Origin: Nectonema munidae
Taxonomy: Eukaryota; Nematomorpha; Nectonematoida; Nectonematidae
Direction of reading: 5' to 3'
Assembly (NCBI GenBank): GCA_030549495.1
Contig: JAUIRK010000227.1
Location: forward strand, 62,001 to 126,000
DNA: 64,000 nucleotides
Position numbers and translations under genes: made by a program
Notes under the pieces: generated by a model
Database searches by the model: none
What the model was told of the DNA's origin: nothing
What the model saw: only the letters and a program-made list of their open reading frames with translations
Shown here: piece after piece, positions 52,131 to 63,828 of the stretch
Layout: each line of letters starts with the position of its first letter
Numbering within the stretch: position 1 is the stretch's first letter

Positions 52131-54272
52131 AGAAATGATTTACACTGTGTGATTTCTGTCACTGAACCGCGTATTCAAAAAATAGTTACAAAAAACAATG
52201 TCAAAAATCACACTAATAAAAATTAAAAAATTTTTTTCAACTAATATTTAAAAAGGGAGAAACTATAGATTTTTTGGAAGAATGAATATAGTAAAATTTA
52301 AAGCACAATAAAAATTCCAGTATATCTTAAAAATGAAAGAAAAATTTTGTTTAAATAATCAAAAAAGAAATGATCAATAATAATTTACTTTGATTGAGTC
52401 CTCAGAAAGTCCACTTTTATTATAAATACTTTGGTATTCGTTTAAGAAAAAGTCTACAACTTTATTGAAATTTTCTGGTGTTGGATGTCTAAATATCAAA
52501 ATTCATGAAAAATACTACTTTTTAACTGAAATTGGTTAACAAATATTCACACTGAATATCTGTCCATATCACCCGATAATAAAACACATATTACTGATAA
52601 ATAAGCCTAAGATCATCAAGAAGATGTTCTACTAGAACAGCTTAAAGATAAGCTAAAATTTGTTTTAGATAAATCTTTAAAAAGGTTTTTTTGAGCACAG
52701 ATAGCGAAAATCAATTTTTGATGAACGTAGAGGTACTAAAGAAGGATCATCATAGAATGAATAGCAAAATCACTAAATTCAGCATATTTGAAAATAAATT
52801 TATATGTGTAAAAAACTCTTATAAGCTATCATATTTAAATTATTTTTTGACAGGCCAATTTTTTAAATTCAAATATTTTTATGAGAAGTGTGGAAATACT
52901 GTGTTTATTCATTCTCAAAAATTATCAAGTTATTTTGTTCAAAAAAGCAAAAATTGTGTTCCAAAAATAAGGTCATTTTGACTTATTTTAATGTCATTAG
53001 GGTGTTATATACGTTAATATAAATTTATAATAGCAATAAAACATTAGAAATAAAAAAAATTTAAAAGATATACATGTCAAAAATGAAAAGTGGTAAATTT
53101 TCAATTTTTGTTTATCTCTTCAATTTTAATGAGAAAAAATGAAACTTTTGTTAAGTGTTAAGGCCATTTTGACCAGTTGATGTCCTAGGGATTAAGATTT
53201 TAAAACAAATATTTTTTTAATTTTTCTTTTAGGGTTTTTGTCTTTTTTATGAATACTTTGAATTAAAACTCGTAATATTACGTTGTATACCTTCTTTTCT
53301 GATAGTTTTAGCAGCAGCTGTATTGTACACAATTAGTAAGTCTATAATGATTTCCTTAATTATAAAATCTATATTAGAAAATTTTGATTAGGTTATGAAA
53401 AAATATCAAGGGCGTGCGCAAAAGCAAAAATTTAATTAAATAATTCCAGAAAACAAATCCAATGCTATGCCAACATAAGAATTAAATTAATTTAAGTGGA
53501 GAAAAATTATTTTCATATTTTTTGAACACTCTAATTGGTCATTTAGCGCTGTCATACTTGTCATTCGTTTCATACCATTTATGATCCAGAGACATCATCA
53601 TTTACTCATGGTTATAGAAATGCATTTGTTCATTTGGCCGCTGATTCTGACTATTCAAATTTTGGCAAGTGCTCAACAACCAATTTCAGAATTGTCGAGG
53701 TTAGGGTTGTGTAGAATTAGCATTAGTGTTTGTGAGCGTATTCGTTAGTACCATGCATTTTCATTTTTCGACATTCTTGACACAAACTTTCCTATTTATT
53801 TGTATTAACCCGAATTTTACCAGCGTTGCATTTTTGCAACCTAATGCGGTGTTACCGCCATGATGAGCCAAAATTTTCACAACTTTTTTATAATTATATG
53901 TTAAAATTAGTCTATAATTAAAATTTGAATTTTTTTGATTTTATAAGTCTGCTTTTGTTAATGTTGCGTAAATACAACACTGGTATTTGCAGTGTACAAA
54001 ATGAAAAAAAAATGTTTTTTTAATACTATTAAAATTATTTTTTCAATGTAAAACATTAAATATTCAAATAAAAATTTAATTTTGAAAAAGACACTTTCAA
54101 GTCCAACTATTGAATCTGTTTAAAAAATTTGAAAAAAAACGAATTATCTTTTCATAATGTTTTACCTTTTTAAAAATTCCATAAAAACAAACCTAAAATA
54201 TTTTGGAAAAATAAGAAAAAAATGAGCAAAAAAAAGTTCAAAATAGAAATATAATTAAATGAAAATAAAAAA
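52131..54272. other. 2.1-kb AT-rich region, nothing recognised
   Basis: Short frames only. An unassigned 96-codon open frame at 52,691-52,981 (+) has no family resemblance I can see and has composition like the surrounding DNA, so I do not call it a gene. Confidence 0.4.
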
Positions 54273-54611
54273 CGGTCAGACTAAACACCTCAAAACATCC
54301 CAAAACACGGTAAATAATTTTAAAGCATTATAAAAAAAGATAGTTAGACTAAAAACCCCAAAACACACCAAAATAACCCCAAAGCATCCCAAAACACTAC
54401 AGAAGGTGTTTTGGGATTTTTAGTCTAACCCTTTTTTGTAGTGCTTTAGAACTATTTGGCGTGCTTTGAGGTGTTTTGACGTATTTTAAAGTGTTTTGGA
54501 GTGCTTCCTGTTATTCCTGGGTGTTTTGGGGTTTTTATCTAACCCTCTTTTTGTAGTGCTTTAGAATTATTTGGCGTGTTTTCGGATGTTTTGGGGTGTT
54601 TAGTCTGACCC
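54273..54611. mobile_element. Fold-back MITE with 9-bp target duplication (Mutator-like?)
   Basis: Inverted ends GGTCAGACTAAACACC, and AATAAAAAA directly flanking at 54,264-54,272 and 54,612-54,620. Inside, words such as AAAACACC and GGTGTTTTGGGG recur in both orientations, so the element can fold several ways. A 9-bp duplication is the Mutator-superfamily length, but an A-rich target makes that only suggestive. Confidence 0.75.
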
Positions 54612-54620
54612 AATAAAAAA

Positions 54621-55502
54621 TACTATGTATTGTTAGACTTCAAAAAATAAAGTTTATTTTATAACAAATTATTCGAATATTATTCTTACAGTATGACCAT
54701 ATTTCTCTTTTAGGTTTCAGATTTAAAAAAATTACAGAATATACACAAGCTAGTCATAGTAATTATAAACACAGTGTCTCAATAAACGATGCAAAATATT
54801 CAAGCAAAAATATAAAGTCGTTGCTTTAAAAGTTAAAATGTGTACTTTTCAATTAATTAAGTTGTTATTCAAATTGAACCTTTTGAAATTAACTTAAAAA
54901 TCAAAAATACTGATGTTGTTTGAAACATTGAAAGAGATTTAGTACAAAACTACAGAATAGTTTTTGAAGTCTAGAAGTGTTGTGCCCACGACGTTTTGTA
55001 TATATATATAAGATGTTTTGTACTGTTTCACTGCATTTTATACCAAAAGTTTTTTATCACTATTTTAGAGTGTTTCATACCAAAAAAATCCGTTCTTATT
55101 TTTTGACATTTTCTACTCTAAAACAATTTTAGTCGTGTTCTCAACGTTTATATTTAAAATTTTTTGTAGCCTTTGTTTTGTTATTTCTCCCCATTTTGTT
55201 TCTTTCATCAATATGAAACTTTCTGAACTCATAATAATATGTTAAAATTGAGTTCAAAATGCGTATAAATGGATAAAACGTTTCGTAATAAAATTTTTCA
55301 AAATGGAAATTGAAATTTAGGGTACAAAATTTTTTCAAACTTGTTTATACATAGTTTCATTTTTTCGCTATTTATGAATGAAAAATGTAACTGATAAATA
55401 TTAAAAATAAAATATTACTTTGAAAATGTAAAAAGTAAATTCAAAAGTGTATTTTTTATTTATAAAGTGTAGTAATGAAAAAGAAAACTTTGCATCATTT
55501 TT
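54621..55502. other. AT-rich region, no gene
   Basis: Non-coding, with a short (TA)n near 55,000. It may include the 3' end of the piggyBac element that follows. No TTAA-flanked terminus could be fixed. Confidence 0.4.
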
Positions 55503-57212
55503 CGTGAAAATCTTTGAAACACGATATGTGCAAAGTAACATCACATTTTAAGCAAAAGTAATATGTTTGAGATTTACATACTGCACATCTAGTCCTTTTG
55601 ATTCATTTTTCTAAAATGTGATTTTGCCCATCAAATTGAGCTTCATTGGAAATTTTCGATGCTACTGTTTTCTCGCCAAATCTTTTTGATGAATTTTTAT
55701 TGCTATACTTTTGTAATGTTTCCATAACAACGTCTCTTGTAAAATCAAGGGAAACTTTTTTTATTTTCGCGATTCAAATTGAATAATATTGAAGCGTTGT
55801 AAAGTGAAGCTTGTAATAGAAAAACTACTGAAGGAAAATGCCGTTTCTTAGACCTGATTTTTGGTCTATATAGACAGCAAATAATTCATCGAGTCTGTAA
55901 ATACCATGTTTTTATTATACAAATAAATTGAATTCGAAATCGGAAGTTCAATTTTTTTTTCTCAAAGCAACATTCCACCGTTTTGCTTTTTTCAAAGGAT
56001 GTATAGAGATAACGTTGACTATTCCATTATCCTTCCATGCAAGAATGCCAATAGTTGAATTATTATTTACTTTTGAAAAAAATTCTCCTCTATTTGTAAG
56101 CTTTTTGTTTAAACCACACTTTTTGGCCCTATCTTTTCTTATCAATCCGGTACATAGAATTTCTCTTTTATTTAGTTCTTCTAACAGTTTTATAGATGTG
56201 AAGTAATTATCTATAAACAAATGCTTATGCCCACATTGCTGGTCTAATAAATTTAAAACTACATTTGCTCCCAACCCAAGTTTTTCATTGTGTAAATTTT
56301 GAAGGCCACCTTACCCTGATAAATTTCAAAGTTTTTGATATAGCCACAATCGAGGTTTAAACAAAATACTTTATATCCATACCGTATTGGCTTATTTCTA
56401 ACTGCTTGTTTTATGCCACAACCATAGCTCCCAAAGTAAGGAAGCATTGTTTCGTCGATGTCAAAATATTTAAAAGAGGGAGCATGCTTATCAAATAAAA
56501 CCCTCAAACTATCAACGATAGGTCTTATTTTAGTTATTTTATCTTTGGTAGACAAAAAAATCTGATTTGTCTGAGTTTTATCATTAAAATAAATATATTT
56601 CATAATCTCTGTAAATCTATTTCTAGACATTGCCTCTGAAATAGCCTGATTATGAGTATCATTACTACTCTCCCAATACATTGACCTTTTTCTACATTTC
56701 ACATAACCACTTAGAATTAGTATGCAAAAAACACTTTTATTTCATTTCTATCTATACTAAAATTTACACCTTTAAAACGAGCATAAACGGTGGAATATTC
56801 TATAATTTTATCTAATATTATATTATTGAAAAAAAGAATTCGAATACTCCAGAAGCTGATGAATAGGTATGAGAAACACGTTGTTCTGATTGAGCAGCTA
56901 ATTCAAACTTTTGTAGTAAACATAAATTCATTATCTCTCCATCAATCCAATCACCCTGGGTTTGTTCACCCATAATTAAAGGTTGTGGACTTTGATCCCA
57001 AAAACCAAGTTCCACATCTGAATGTTTTTAGAAAAATTGTCAATATCGACGCCCTTATCATCGTTTTCATCATCAGCCGAATCTTCTTCAGTATCCAAAT
57101 TGTTAGTATTTAGGCACGGAGGAGGAGTAATATATATCATGAAAGTATCTTGACTTTCGTCTTGTGTTAGATTTAGAGCATCATTCAAGCTTAACTCAAC
57201 TCGGTCTTCCAT
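55503..57212 (-). pseudogene. piggyBac transposase relic (PGBD2/3-like)
   Basis: From MEDRVELSLNDALNLT at 57,212 the - strand reads an acidic N-terminus, then MYWESSNDTHNQAISEAMSR and the catalytic segment YFDIDETMLPYFGSYG. Next come GYKVFCLNLDCGYI and the second catalytic segment FIDNYFTSIKLLEELN, then a Cys-rich C-terminal domain (RTRCAVCKSQTYYFCLKCDV) ending near 55,505. Domain order and length (about 570 codons) fit a complete piggyBac transposase. Three or more frame changes (near 57,000, 56,790 and 56,260) and a decayed stretch near 55,800 break it. It is a different subfamily from the copy at 33,712-35,526. Confidence 0.87.
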
Positions 57213-57916
57213 AATGAAAAAAACTTGAAATAACGATAAAGGAAACAAACACAAACGTGTATTATATATAAAAACTTTTGGACCGGAAAAGCAACGTAGC
57301 CGATAATTTATACATGAATTTTTGTTAAAAAAACGGAAATAACATTTGAGTTATTGTTAGCAGCATGCACCAAATGTTTGCTTATGTTTGACACATGGAA
57401 AAATGATTGTAAGATGAATGATAAAAAAATTGTATGATGAATGCATGCCGCCTTTATTGAACTGTAAACAAAGTTATGCGTGTCATGTTTGAATGAAGGT
57501 AGCATGTTGGATGTATGTATACACTTTTATATTGATCAAAAAATTGTGCGATACAAAAATGCAGAATACATAGATTTGATCAAATAAAAGTCTGTAAATA
57601 TTCGAAAAATAGCATGATAAGCTTATTTTTTCAGCATACACTTTTTTGTACACAGTAATATCCACTGTTGAATTAATGCAACACAATAAAACAAAAGAAA
57701 AGTTAATGTGATAAATCAAATATTCAATGAAAGTTTTTCATATAAAAATGTTTCAACTATTAGAACACTTTACTTTAGTTTCCATAAAAACTAAAGAAAA
57801 GTTTTCCAGAAAATCATAATTTGAGTTAGAATGTCGAGATTTCAAAAATTCGAATAAAAAAACAATTTATTTCAATGGTTGGTGCCTCTTTGAAAAGCAT
57901 ATTAAATACCTCATAT
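57213..57916. other. AT-rich region upstream of the piggyBac relic
   Basis: No gene is seen. It presumably contains the 5' end of the piggyBac element. ATGAATG-type words recur around 57,400-57,520 without clear structure. Confidence 0.35.
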
Positions 57917-57917
57917 T

Positions 57918-58148
57918 CAGGGGCGCACATCCTCAAAATTAGTCGTTTGGAAATACCACGGGAGACCAAATATTCAAGCAATCCTTTTAAATAGAGTGTA
58001 TTCAGCGCATACCAAGTCAGGGGCGCACATCCTCAAAATTATCGGGGGCGTATTTTTTCTTGCAATTTTGAAAATTAGTGGTCTGGAAATACCACGGGAG
58101 ACCAAATATTCAAGCAATCCTTTAAAATAGAGTGTATTCAGCGCATAC
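57918..58148. repeat. Tandem duplication starting with a hAT-like terminus
   Basis: A unit beginning CAGGGGCGCACATCCTCAAA and including AATACCACGGGAGACCAAAT and TAGAGTGTATTCAGCGCATA is present at about 57,918-58,015 and again at 58,018-58,148. The second unit has an extra ~35 bp (GGGGGCGTATTTTTTCTTG) after the first 25 bp. Confidence 0.75.
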
Positions 58149-58261
58149 CTAAAGTCCTAAATTTATAAGACTACTTTATATTTTTTTTACAAAATTCGTG
58201 AATTTAAATACTATACTTCCAGCGAAAATATTTTAATTAAATTTGCATATCGAATATAGTG

Positions 58262-58915
58262 CGCAGAAAAAATGCCCCCAATTAAAAATGAGGAAAAAAT
58301 GCCCCCAATTAAAAAGTAGGAAAACATGCCTCAAATTAAAAAGTAGGAAAAAATGTCCCAATTAAAAAGTAGGAAAAAATGCGCCCAGTAAAAATGCCCC
58401 CAAAAAAATGCCCCAATTTAAAATTAGGAAAAAATGCCCCAACACAAAAAAATTCAAAAAATTATTAATTAAAATTTTTAAAAAAGATATGTCAAATAAA
58501 GATTTTTTGTAAAAAAAAAGTTAACTTTTCATCTAAAACATTTAAAATTTAATTAAAGTAAACTAAAAAACTCAGCATAGGACAATTTTTTAATTACAAA
58601 AAATTTTTAAACAGCAAATATTTTTGGACTTTGTGTGTATCAGAACACTTTCTAAATATAATTTGTATTTTAACTGATTTTAAGAACACATTCCCACAAA
58701 TCTGCACCTTTGCTATTGTTTTCAAGAACTTTGTAAAGAAAAAAGCCTATAGATTAAGAAATTTTAGAAATTTAGCCTTTCAAAACGGTACCAAATAAAA
58801 ATATTTATATAATTTAAAAAATCCTGAAAATCAAAAATTTGGGGGCATTTTTTCCTACTTTTTAATTGGGGGCATTTTTTCCGGGGGTATTTTTTCTGGG
58901 GGCATTTTTACCTAC
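58262..58915. repeat. Fold-back element with tandem ~28-bp arms
   Basis: The left arm (58,262-58,445) has about six imperfect copies of AATTAAAAAGTAGGAAAAAA + TGCCCCC. The right arm (58,838-58,915) has two to three copies of the reverse complement. About 390 bp of unrelated AT-rich sequence lies between. Tandem-repeat arms in inverted orientation are the form of classical fold-back transposons. No coding region. Confidence 0.75.
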
Positions 58916-58939
58916 AACCATCCTATACACTAGTTTAAA

Positions 58940-59350
58940 AAAATCCAAAAATGTTAGGAGTGGAATAGGCTTTTCATTTGAAAAATGAAGTAGTCTACCA
59001 GGCACATTACAGGAATTGATGAAAGGATATTTGATTCATAGAGAAAACAAATAACTGAAGGTTGGATAGTTTTGTATGAGTGAATGTAGTCTAAAGGCAA
59101 AGAGTCTACTAGACACCATGTGATGTTTATGAAAAAATGTGATTGATTCAGGGGCAAGGGTATAAAACGAAGTTATAATTGTGCAAACAAAAATAAAACA
59201 AAAAATTAAGATTGCATTATTTCATTTTACTCAGCATCATTCAAAAATAGTTTAAAAGCTAAATTGATACAAGCTACAAAAAGTAATTAACTGTTAACAT
59301 TTTGCAATAATGATTTGCCTTTTATAATAACTTTTAAGGAAAAAAAGTCT
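58940..59350. repeat. Inverted copy of the 50.4-51.2 kb repeat
   Basis: 59,090-59,155 matches 51,160-51,070 inverted, and 59,160-59,350 matches 50,580-50,390 inverted (word GATTGCATTATTTCATTTTA). In both places the homology continues across the CAGGGG terminus, so the hAT-like end sits inside a longer repeat. Confidence 0.65.
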
Positions 59351-59444
59351 ATCTATTCATGTATATATTACTAAAAAATTTTAGAACATGACTTAAGTTT
59401 TTTGAAAACTAATTTGATGTATCCCCTACAGCATACTCTATGGG

Positions 59445-59640
59445 TGGCATGGCAGGTTGGTTGAGATGATGGGCATAGCACGGAAGCCTCTGGATTCGAT
59501 TACTCATCGATACGAATTTGTTCATAGTTTGATATAAGCGGTACATCAGTGCCTTGTCAATCTCAAAATTGAAAAATTTGCTACATAATTAACATAAGAG
59601 AGAAAGGAAACAAAATAAACTAATAAAGCAATTTTCACTA
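59445..59640 (+). repeat. Probable tRNA-derived SINE
   Basis: An A-box-like TGGTTGAGATGATGGGC and a B-box-like GGATTCGATTACTC are spaced about as in a tRNA, followed by a ~100-bp body ending in A-rich sequence near 59,610. Stems are incomplete, so it is not a functional tRNA gene. Confidence 0.5.
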
Positions 59641-60357
59641 TTTTAAAATGGAACCGTCTGTTCTTAGAATAATTTCAAAATAATAGGAGGCATAAAAATG
59701 AAAGTTTATTTGATATACTTCAAGTTTTCATAAGCAGCAAAAGCCAACGTTAGCTAACCCTTATAGGGTGATTTGGTAGCACTTGTGTTTTTTACATATT
59801 GTAAAGAATCATAGTATACAAAAATGGTAATTTAATCACTTTTTCTAAAATTATTTAAGTCTAAAAACACAAAATCATTAAAAAATTATTTAAACTAACA
59901 TAAATCAAAGTAAACGAGAAAAGAAAATCATTTTTTTTTGAATATTTTTGTCGACAAATAAAATTCTGACAGCTGTTATAAATAGATTAAGTACATTTTT
60001 AGCAACTGAAACATTTTGTTTCAATATTATATTCTTATTATAATAACCAACAAATTAAAAAAAAATAATAATTTATAATCTTATAAAATTTAACAATCAA
60101 ACATTATAAAAAATATCTAGGTCAAATGTTTCTCTAAACTCTAAGGAAACTGAGACGGTAAGCATTTTGAATTTCCATTTCCTCTATGGCTATGAATGGG
60201 TTAACTACAGTCACATCGCATTATTAAAGCTAAAATGCAGATTTTATCTGTCCTGATATTTTAAGACTTTACGCTAAGTAATTTTTAATTTGCACTTCTA
60301 TTCATTCTTCTAACAATATTTTTCATTTATAAAAATATCCGGGCTGTTCTACCCAAT
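59641..60357. other. AT-rich region, nothing recognised
   Basis: No reading frame or repeat structure that I can support. Confidence 0.4.
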
Positions 60358-60656
60358 CAGAACCCGCGCTACCTATTAAATTTTGGGGCACAAGCCCCCC
60401 CCCCCCCCCAACCAACTATTTCTCAAGCCCCAACTAATTTTCAAGCTCCCCTAAAAATTTTTTCATTACGCTAAAAAAATATGTACCATCTAGCATTCAT
60501 GATAATTTCTTTCATGAAAATGTAGATATGGCTTGACAAATACATCATATGTTTTCTCTTCGTCTTGAAGCAGATTAACCTAATAGTTACAAAAATTAGC
60601 GCCTCAATGAAGCCCCCCCCCCCTCCCTCTAAAATTTTTGCTTAGCGCTGGCACTG
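60358..60656. mobile_element. hAT-like MITE with C-rich tracts
   Basis: Left end CAGAACCCGCGCTACC, right end (reverse complement) CAGTGCCAGCGCTAAG. The flanks TACCCAAT and TACCCTCC share five of eight bases, so the target duplication is decayed or uncertain. It is 299 bp, with poly-C at both sides. It lies about 280 bp upstream of the DPY19 start. Confidence 0.65.
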
Positions 60657-60883
60657 TACCCTCCCCCTTTAATAATTTTGGTGGTATAGACATTATTTCC
60701 TTACATATATCATTTTTATGAATACCGCATACTTTAACAAATTTCTATTTAAAATGCAAAAATTTATAGGGAAATACCCTAAATATAATCTCCCTCTCAA
60801 TAATTTCAACAATTTGCACTCCTAAAACTTAATTTGAATGCTAACTAAGTATTGTCAAAAACCTCAACATAATTTTCTTTACT

Positions 60884-60897
60884 CTTCTATTTTTTAG
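60884..60897 (+). promoter_or_regulatory. 3' splice-acceptor-like tract upstream of DPY19
   Basis: A pyrimidine-rich CTCTTCTATTTTTTAG ends 40 bp before the chosen ATG. It is a good 3' splice site by eye. It may close a 5'-UTR intron or receive a spliced leader. Confidence 0.45.
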
Positions 60898-60937
60898 AAT
60901 ACACCAGCTCTTTAGTTTGCTTAATTTAAAAAAGTTC

Positions 60938-62995
60938 ATGAGTATTTGGTGCTTTCACACTCGTTACAACCCCGATATGTTTGTCTCAAAGAAACAGTTT
61001 GCCGTTTTCTTAGTTTTGGGCGCTTCTGTTTCTATATTGCACTTGTATTACCTCTTGAGCTTGTTCGAAAATGCTTCTAGCTTTTCGATGCTCTCTGATG
61101 TGGAAAGAAATTTATACCTCAAATCCGAAAATGCCTTCTATTACTCATTTTTCAAAGAATTGATTGATCCTGGTGTATCGTTTTTAACTGCTTATTCAAA
61201 TCTTAAAAAGGATTCCAAGACAGAGTACCCATATGTCATAAATGCACTAAAGCGATTTAATATTTATCAAGAAGTTATTTTGGCTTTGCTTTTTCGAAGT
61301 TTTCGCTATATTTCACATTCGATTGGTTTCGACTTTGTTACCTGTTGGAAAGTGATAAGGGATGTTCAAAATGCTCCTGATATAACTTCTTGCACTGGTA
61401 TAGGAGTTCCTGTCTACTTTTATATCTATGCAGCAATGCTGATTTCTAGTTGTTCTTTGTTTTTGCTTTTCTTAACAGCTATAATATGTTCAGAAACTTT
61501 GATGGGAGGTGTGTTGTGTGTTGTTTGCTTTTTCTATAACCATTCTGACGCTACAAGAGTAATGTGGTCTGTGGGTCTAAGAGAGAACTTAGGTTTTGCT
61601 CTTTTTCTTTTACAAAATCTCATAACGACACATATTCTACGAATGGATGCAATTAAAGTTTCAGGAAAGCTACACCTTGCTTTATGCGCTATCAATTTTT
61701 TGTTTCTTTTATCCTGGCAGTTCAGTCCATTTCTTTTGCTTATCCAACTCTTCTCCATTTTATTCACACATTCATACATCTGTGAACTGAGCTTCAGAAG
61801 ATTATTCAGCATCATTAAGTGTCTTTCAGTATCCTTTGTTGCCTCTGTTATTTTCTTTGCTGATAACACTTTTATTCTTACCTCACCTTTTGCAATCTTT
61901 TTAATGGCTTTGCTTATTTTATCCACCCTCACTTCTGTACTTTCCATTCCTTTTTTCCACCCTAAATTCAAGTTTCGCTTTTTGACTTGTCTTAGTGCTC
62001 TGTGTATATTTTTAAGTATACTTGTAAGAGCGTCATTTTACAATTCACATGATAAGCATATATATCACATTTTGCTCTCTAAATTTACACATTTGCACAC
62101 TTTTGATTCATTGATGTACACTTGTTATTCAACTTTTGACTTTTTACCTTTATCAACTGTGCGAAACCTTTGTAAGACACTTCTTTTACCCTTAGGGCTT
62201 ATAATAACTCTTTTAATTTTTTTCTACAATTTCAAATTTTCTTCTTTTGGTGGTAAATATAAAAAGAATGCTAAGCAAAGTAAGCACGGCGTTCGTACAC
62301 CGCCAGATCTTAAAGTGGCAAGCGTGCATTGTGTTTTCTTAATACAGTTTATGGTTCTAGCTTTTTTGATAAGTCGTTTGAAATTGTTTTTATCAAATCA
62401 GTTATGCATTGTCGTTTCACTCTTCTGCAATATCAAGTTTTGGCCGATGCAAATATCTATCTTTACACATAAATCAATTTTCATATTTCTGTTAGCTCTA
62501 ATGTCCCTTACCGGCATAACAAACATCAAACGTGAGCTCTCTATCTCTAGTGAGTTTTTGGACATAGAAGGTGAAAAGTTGATGCATTGGATACAAAAGG
62601 AGACTCTTGAAAATGCTTCTTTTGCCGGTCCCATGCCATTAATGGCTACTGTAAAGTTGGTAACGAAGCGTGCCATAACAAATCACCCACACTATGAAAA
62701 CACGGAAGTGCGGGAAAGAACGAAGCGTGTCTTCGTCATGGCAAGTCGGAGATCATTGCAGGAAGCGTATAACGAGTTGGCGTCGTTGAGCGTCACTTTC
62801 TTCGTTGTGCAATACGAGTGGTGTGTGTGGCAAGCGAGGAAGGGCTGCTCCTTGAGCGACCTCTGGGATATGCAAGATCCGCATCTCATTCACCGCCCTT
62901 CCATTTGCTCACTCTTCATAAACTATAGGATCCAAAACCCTTACTTTCAAGAAGTTTACAGAACACGCAAATACATCGTTTTAAAAGTTCTTTAA
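60938..62995 (+). CDS. DPY19-family protein C-mannosyltransferase
   Basis: DPY19 enzymes are ER multi-pass proteins that transfer mannose from dolichyl-phosphate-mannose to the first Trp of WXXW/C motifs in thrombospondin repeats and cytokine receptors. The ATG at 60,938 gives 685 aa, within the family range. The conserved N-terminal luminal stretch SDVERNLYLKSENAFYYSFF holds the acidic residues tied to catalysis in this family. KRFNIYQEVILALL and DATRVMWSVGLRENLGF are signatures. About ten or more hydrophobic segments lie between residues 15 and 530. The C-terminal luminal domain has FAGPMPLMATVKLVTKRAIT, NHPHYEN and REKTK-like REQ/RERTKRV, matching DPY19L1/L3. The reading frame is uninterrupted, with no intron. 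The closest human paralogue cannot be decided by eye. It has no functional link to its neighbours. Confidence 0.95.
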   Translation: MSIWCFHTRYNPDMFVSKKQFAVFLVLGASVSILHLYYLLSLFENASSFSMLSDVERNLYLKSENAFYYSFFKELIDPGVSFLTAYSNLKKDSKTEYPYVINALKRFNIYQEVILALLFRSFRYISHSIGFDFVTCWKVIRDVQNAPDITSCTGIGVPVYFYIYAAMLISSCSLFLLFLTAIICSETLMGGVLCVVCFFYNHSDATRVMWSVGLRENLGFALFLLQNLITTHILRMDAIKVSGKLHLALCAINFLFLLSWQFSPFLLLIQLFSILFTHSYICELSFRRLFSIIKCLSVSFVASVIFFADNTFILTSPFAIFLMALLILSTLTSVLSIPFFHPKFKFRFLTCLSALCIFLSILVRASFYNSHDKHIYHILLSKFTHLHTFDSLMYTCYSTFDFLPLSTVRNLCKTLLLPLGLIITLLIFFYNFKFSSFGGKYKKNAKQSKHGVRTPPDLKVASVHCVFLIQFMVLAFLISRLKLFLSNQLCIVVSLFCNIKFWPMQISIFTHKSIFIFLLALMSLTGITNIKRELSISSEFLDIEGEKLMHWIQKETLENASFAGPMPLMATVKLVTKRAITNHPHYENTEVRERTKRVFVMASRRSLQEAYNELASLSVTFFVVQYEWCVWQARKGCSLSDLWDMQDPHLIHRPSICSLFINYRIQNPYFQEVYRTRKYIVLKVL

Positions 62996-63828
62996 ACGCG
63001 AAAACCTCCTTCTTGATTCATTATAGAAAATGTAAAATAATTTTTTTTCTAATTTTTCTGATAAATAGTTTATTTATCTTTCTTGAATGCTAAGCGTTAC
63101 TAATTGTCACTTAACGCATACCTGAGTAAGATTTTATAAACTTTTAGAACTAGTTCACAAACGCGTAATGCACCATGTGTTATCTTCAGAATGGTAATAA
63201 GCAATTAGGCTTTGACGTTATACAGTTTTCTCTTAGTTTAAAAAAAACTTGTGATAAAAACACTGATACACTAAGATTTTAATCTCTGCGTAGCCAAAAA
63301 ATCGTATTAAAAACAAATAAAACAAAACTTATTTCCTATTTACCTTTTATGCGTTTATTTCAAGAATGATTTTTCTAGAGTTTTTTAAAATAAGTTTGAA
63401 ACTTTATAACCTGAAAGTCTTTAATTGTTTATATTATCTGTCTCCCCATTTGGCAATTTCAATTTCGAAAAAGACATAATTGTTATTTAGTTCAAAATAG
63501 CATTTTTATACTTTTTGTGAAGGAATAGCTCGTTGAATAAAAAGCCTACCAAATCCGAGGGAAATAATTTTGCTATAGATGCATTCGCAAATGTGAACAT
63601 ATCCTGAAGAAGTAGCGTTGGGACATGTCTAAAAAGAAATGAATTGGGATAAATTTTATTTTCCCTAACCTAAAAAACCTTTTTAGCAGCTGTTATTATT
63701 GCTTGCTCAAAATCAACCTTCATTATCTTTACGCTGTCAAGAGGAAGAGCATTTTTTAATGACTCAAAGACTTTTCTAAAAAATCCAAAACAATAAGTCT
63801 GGTAATTGAAAAATTAAAGACACCTGTA
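62996..63828. other. Region downstream of DPY19, no gene
   Basis: AT-rich. A short R-repeat fragment (TCACAAACGCGTAATGCA) lies at 63,154-63,180. AATAAA appears at 63,318 and 63,536, rather far for the DPY19 poly(A) site, and nearer AT-rich variants could serve. Confidence 0.4.

Noticed and set aside
52691-52981. 96-codon open frame
   Set aside because: Composition equals the background and there is no motif. It could be a chance frame in AT-rich DNA.
61534-61971. 145-codon open frame antisense to DPY19
   Set aside because: Shadow of the real coding frame. It has no independent support.
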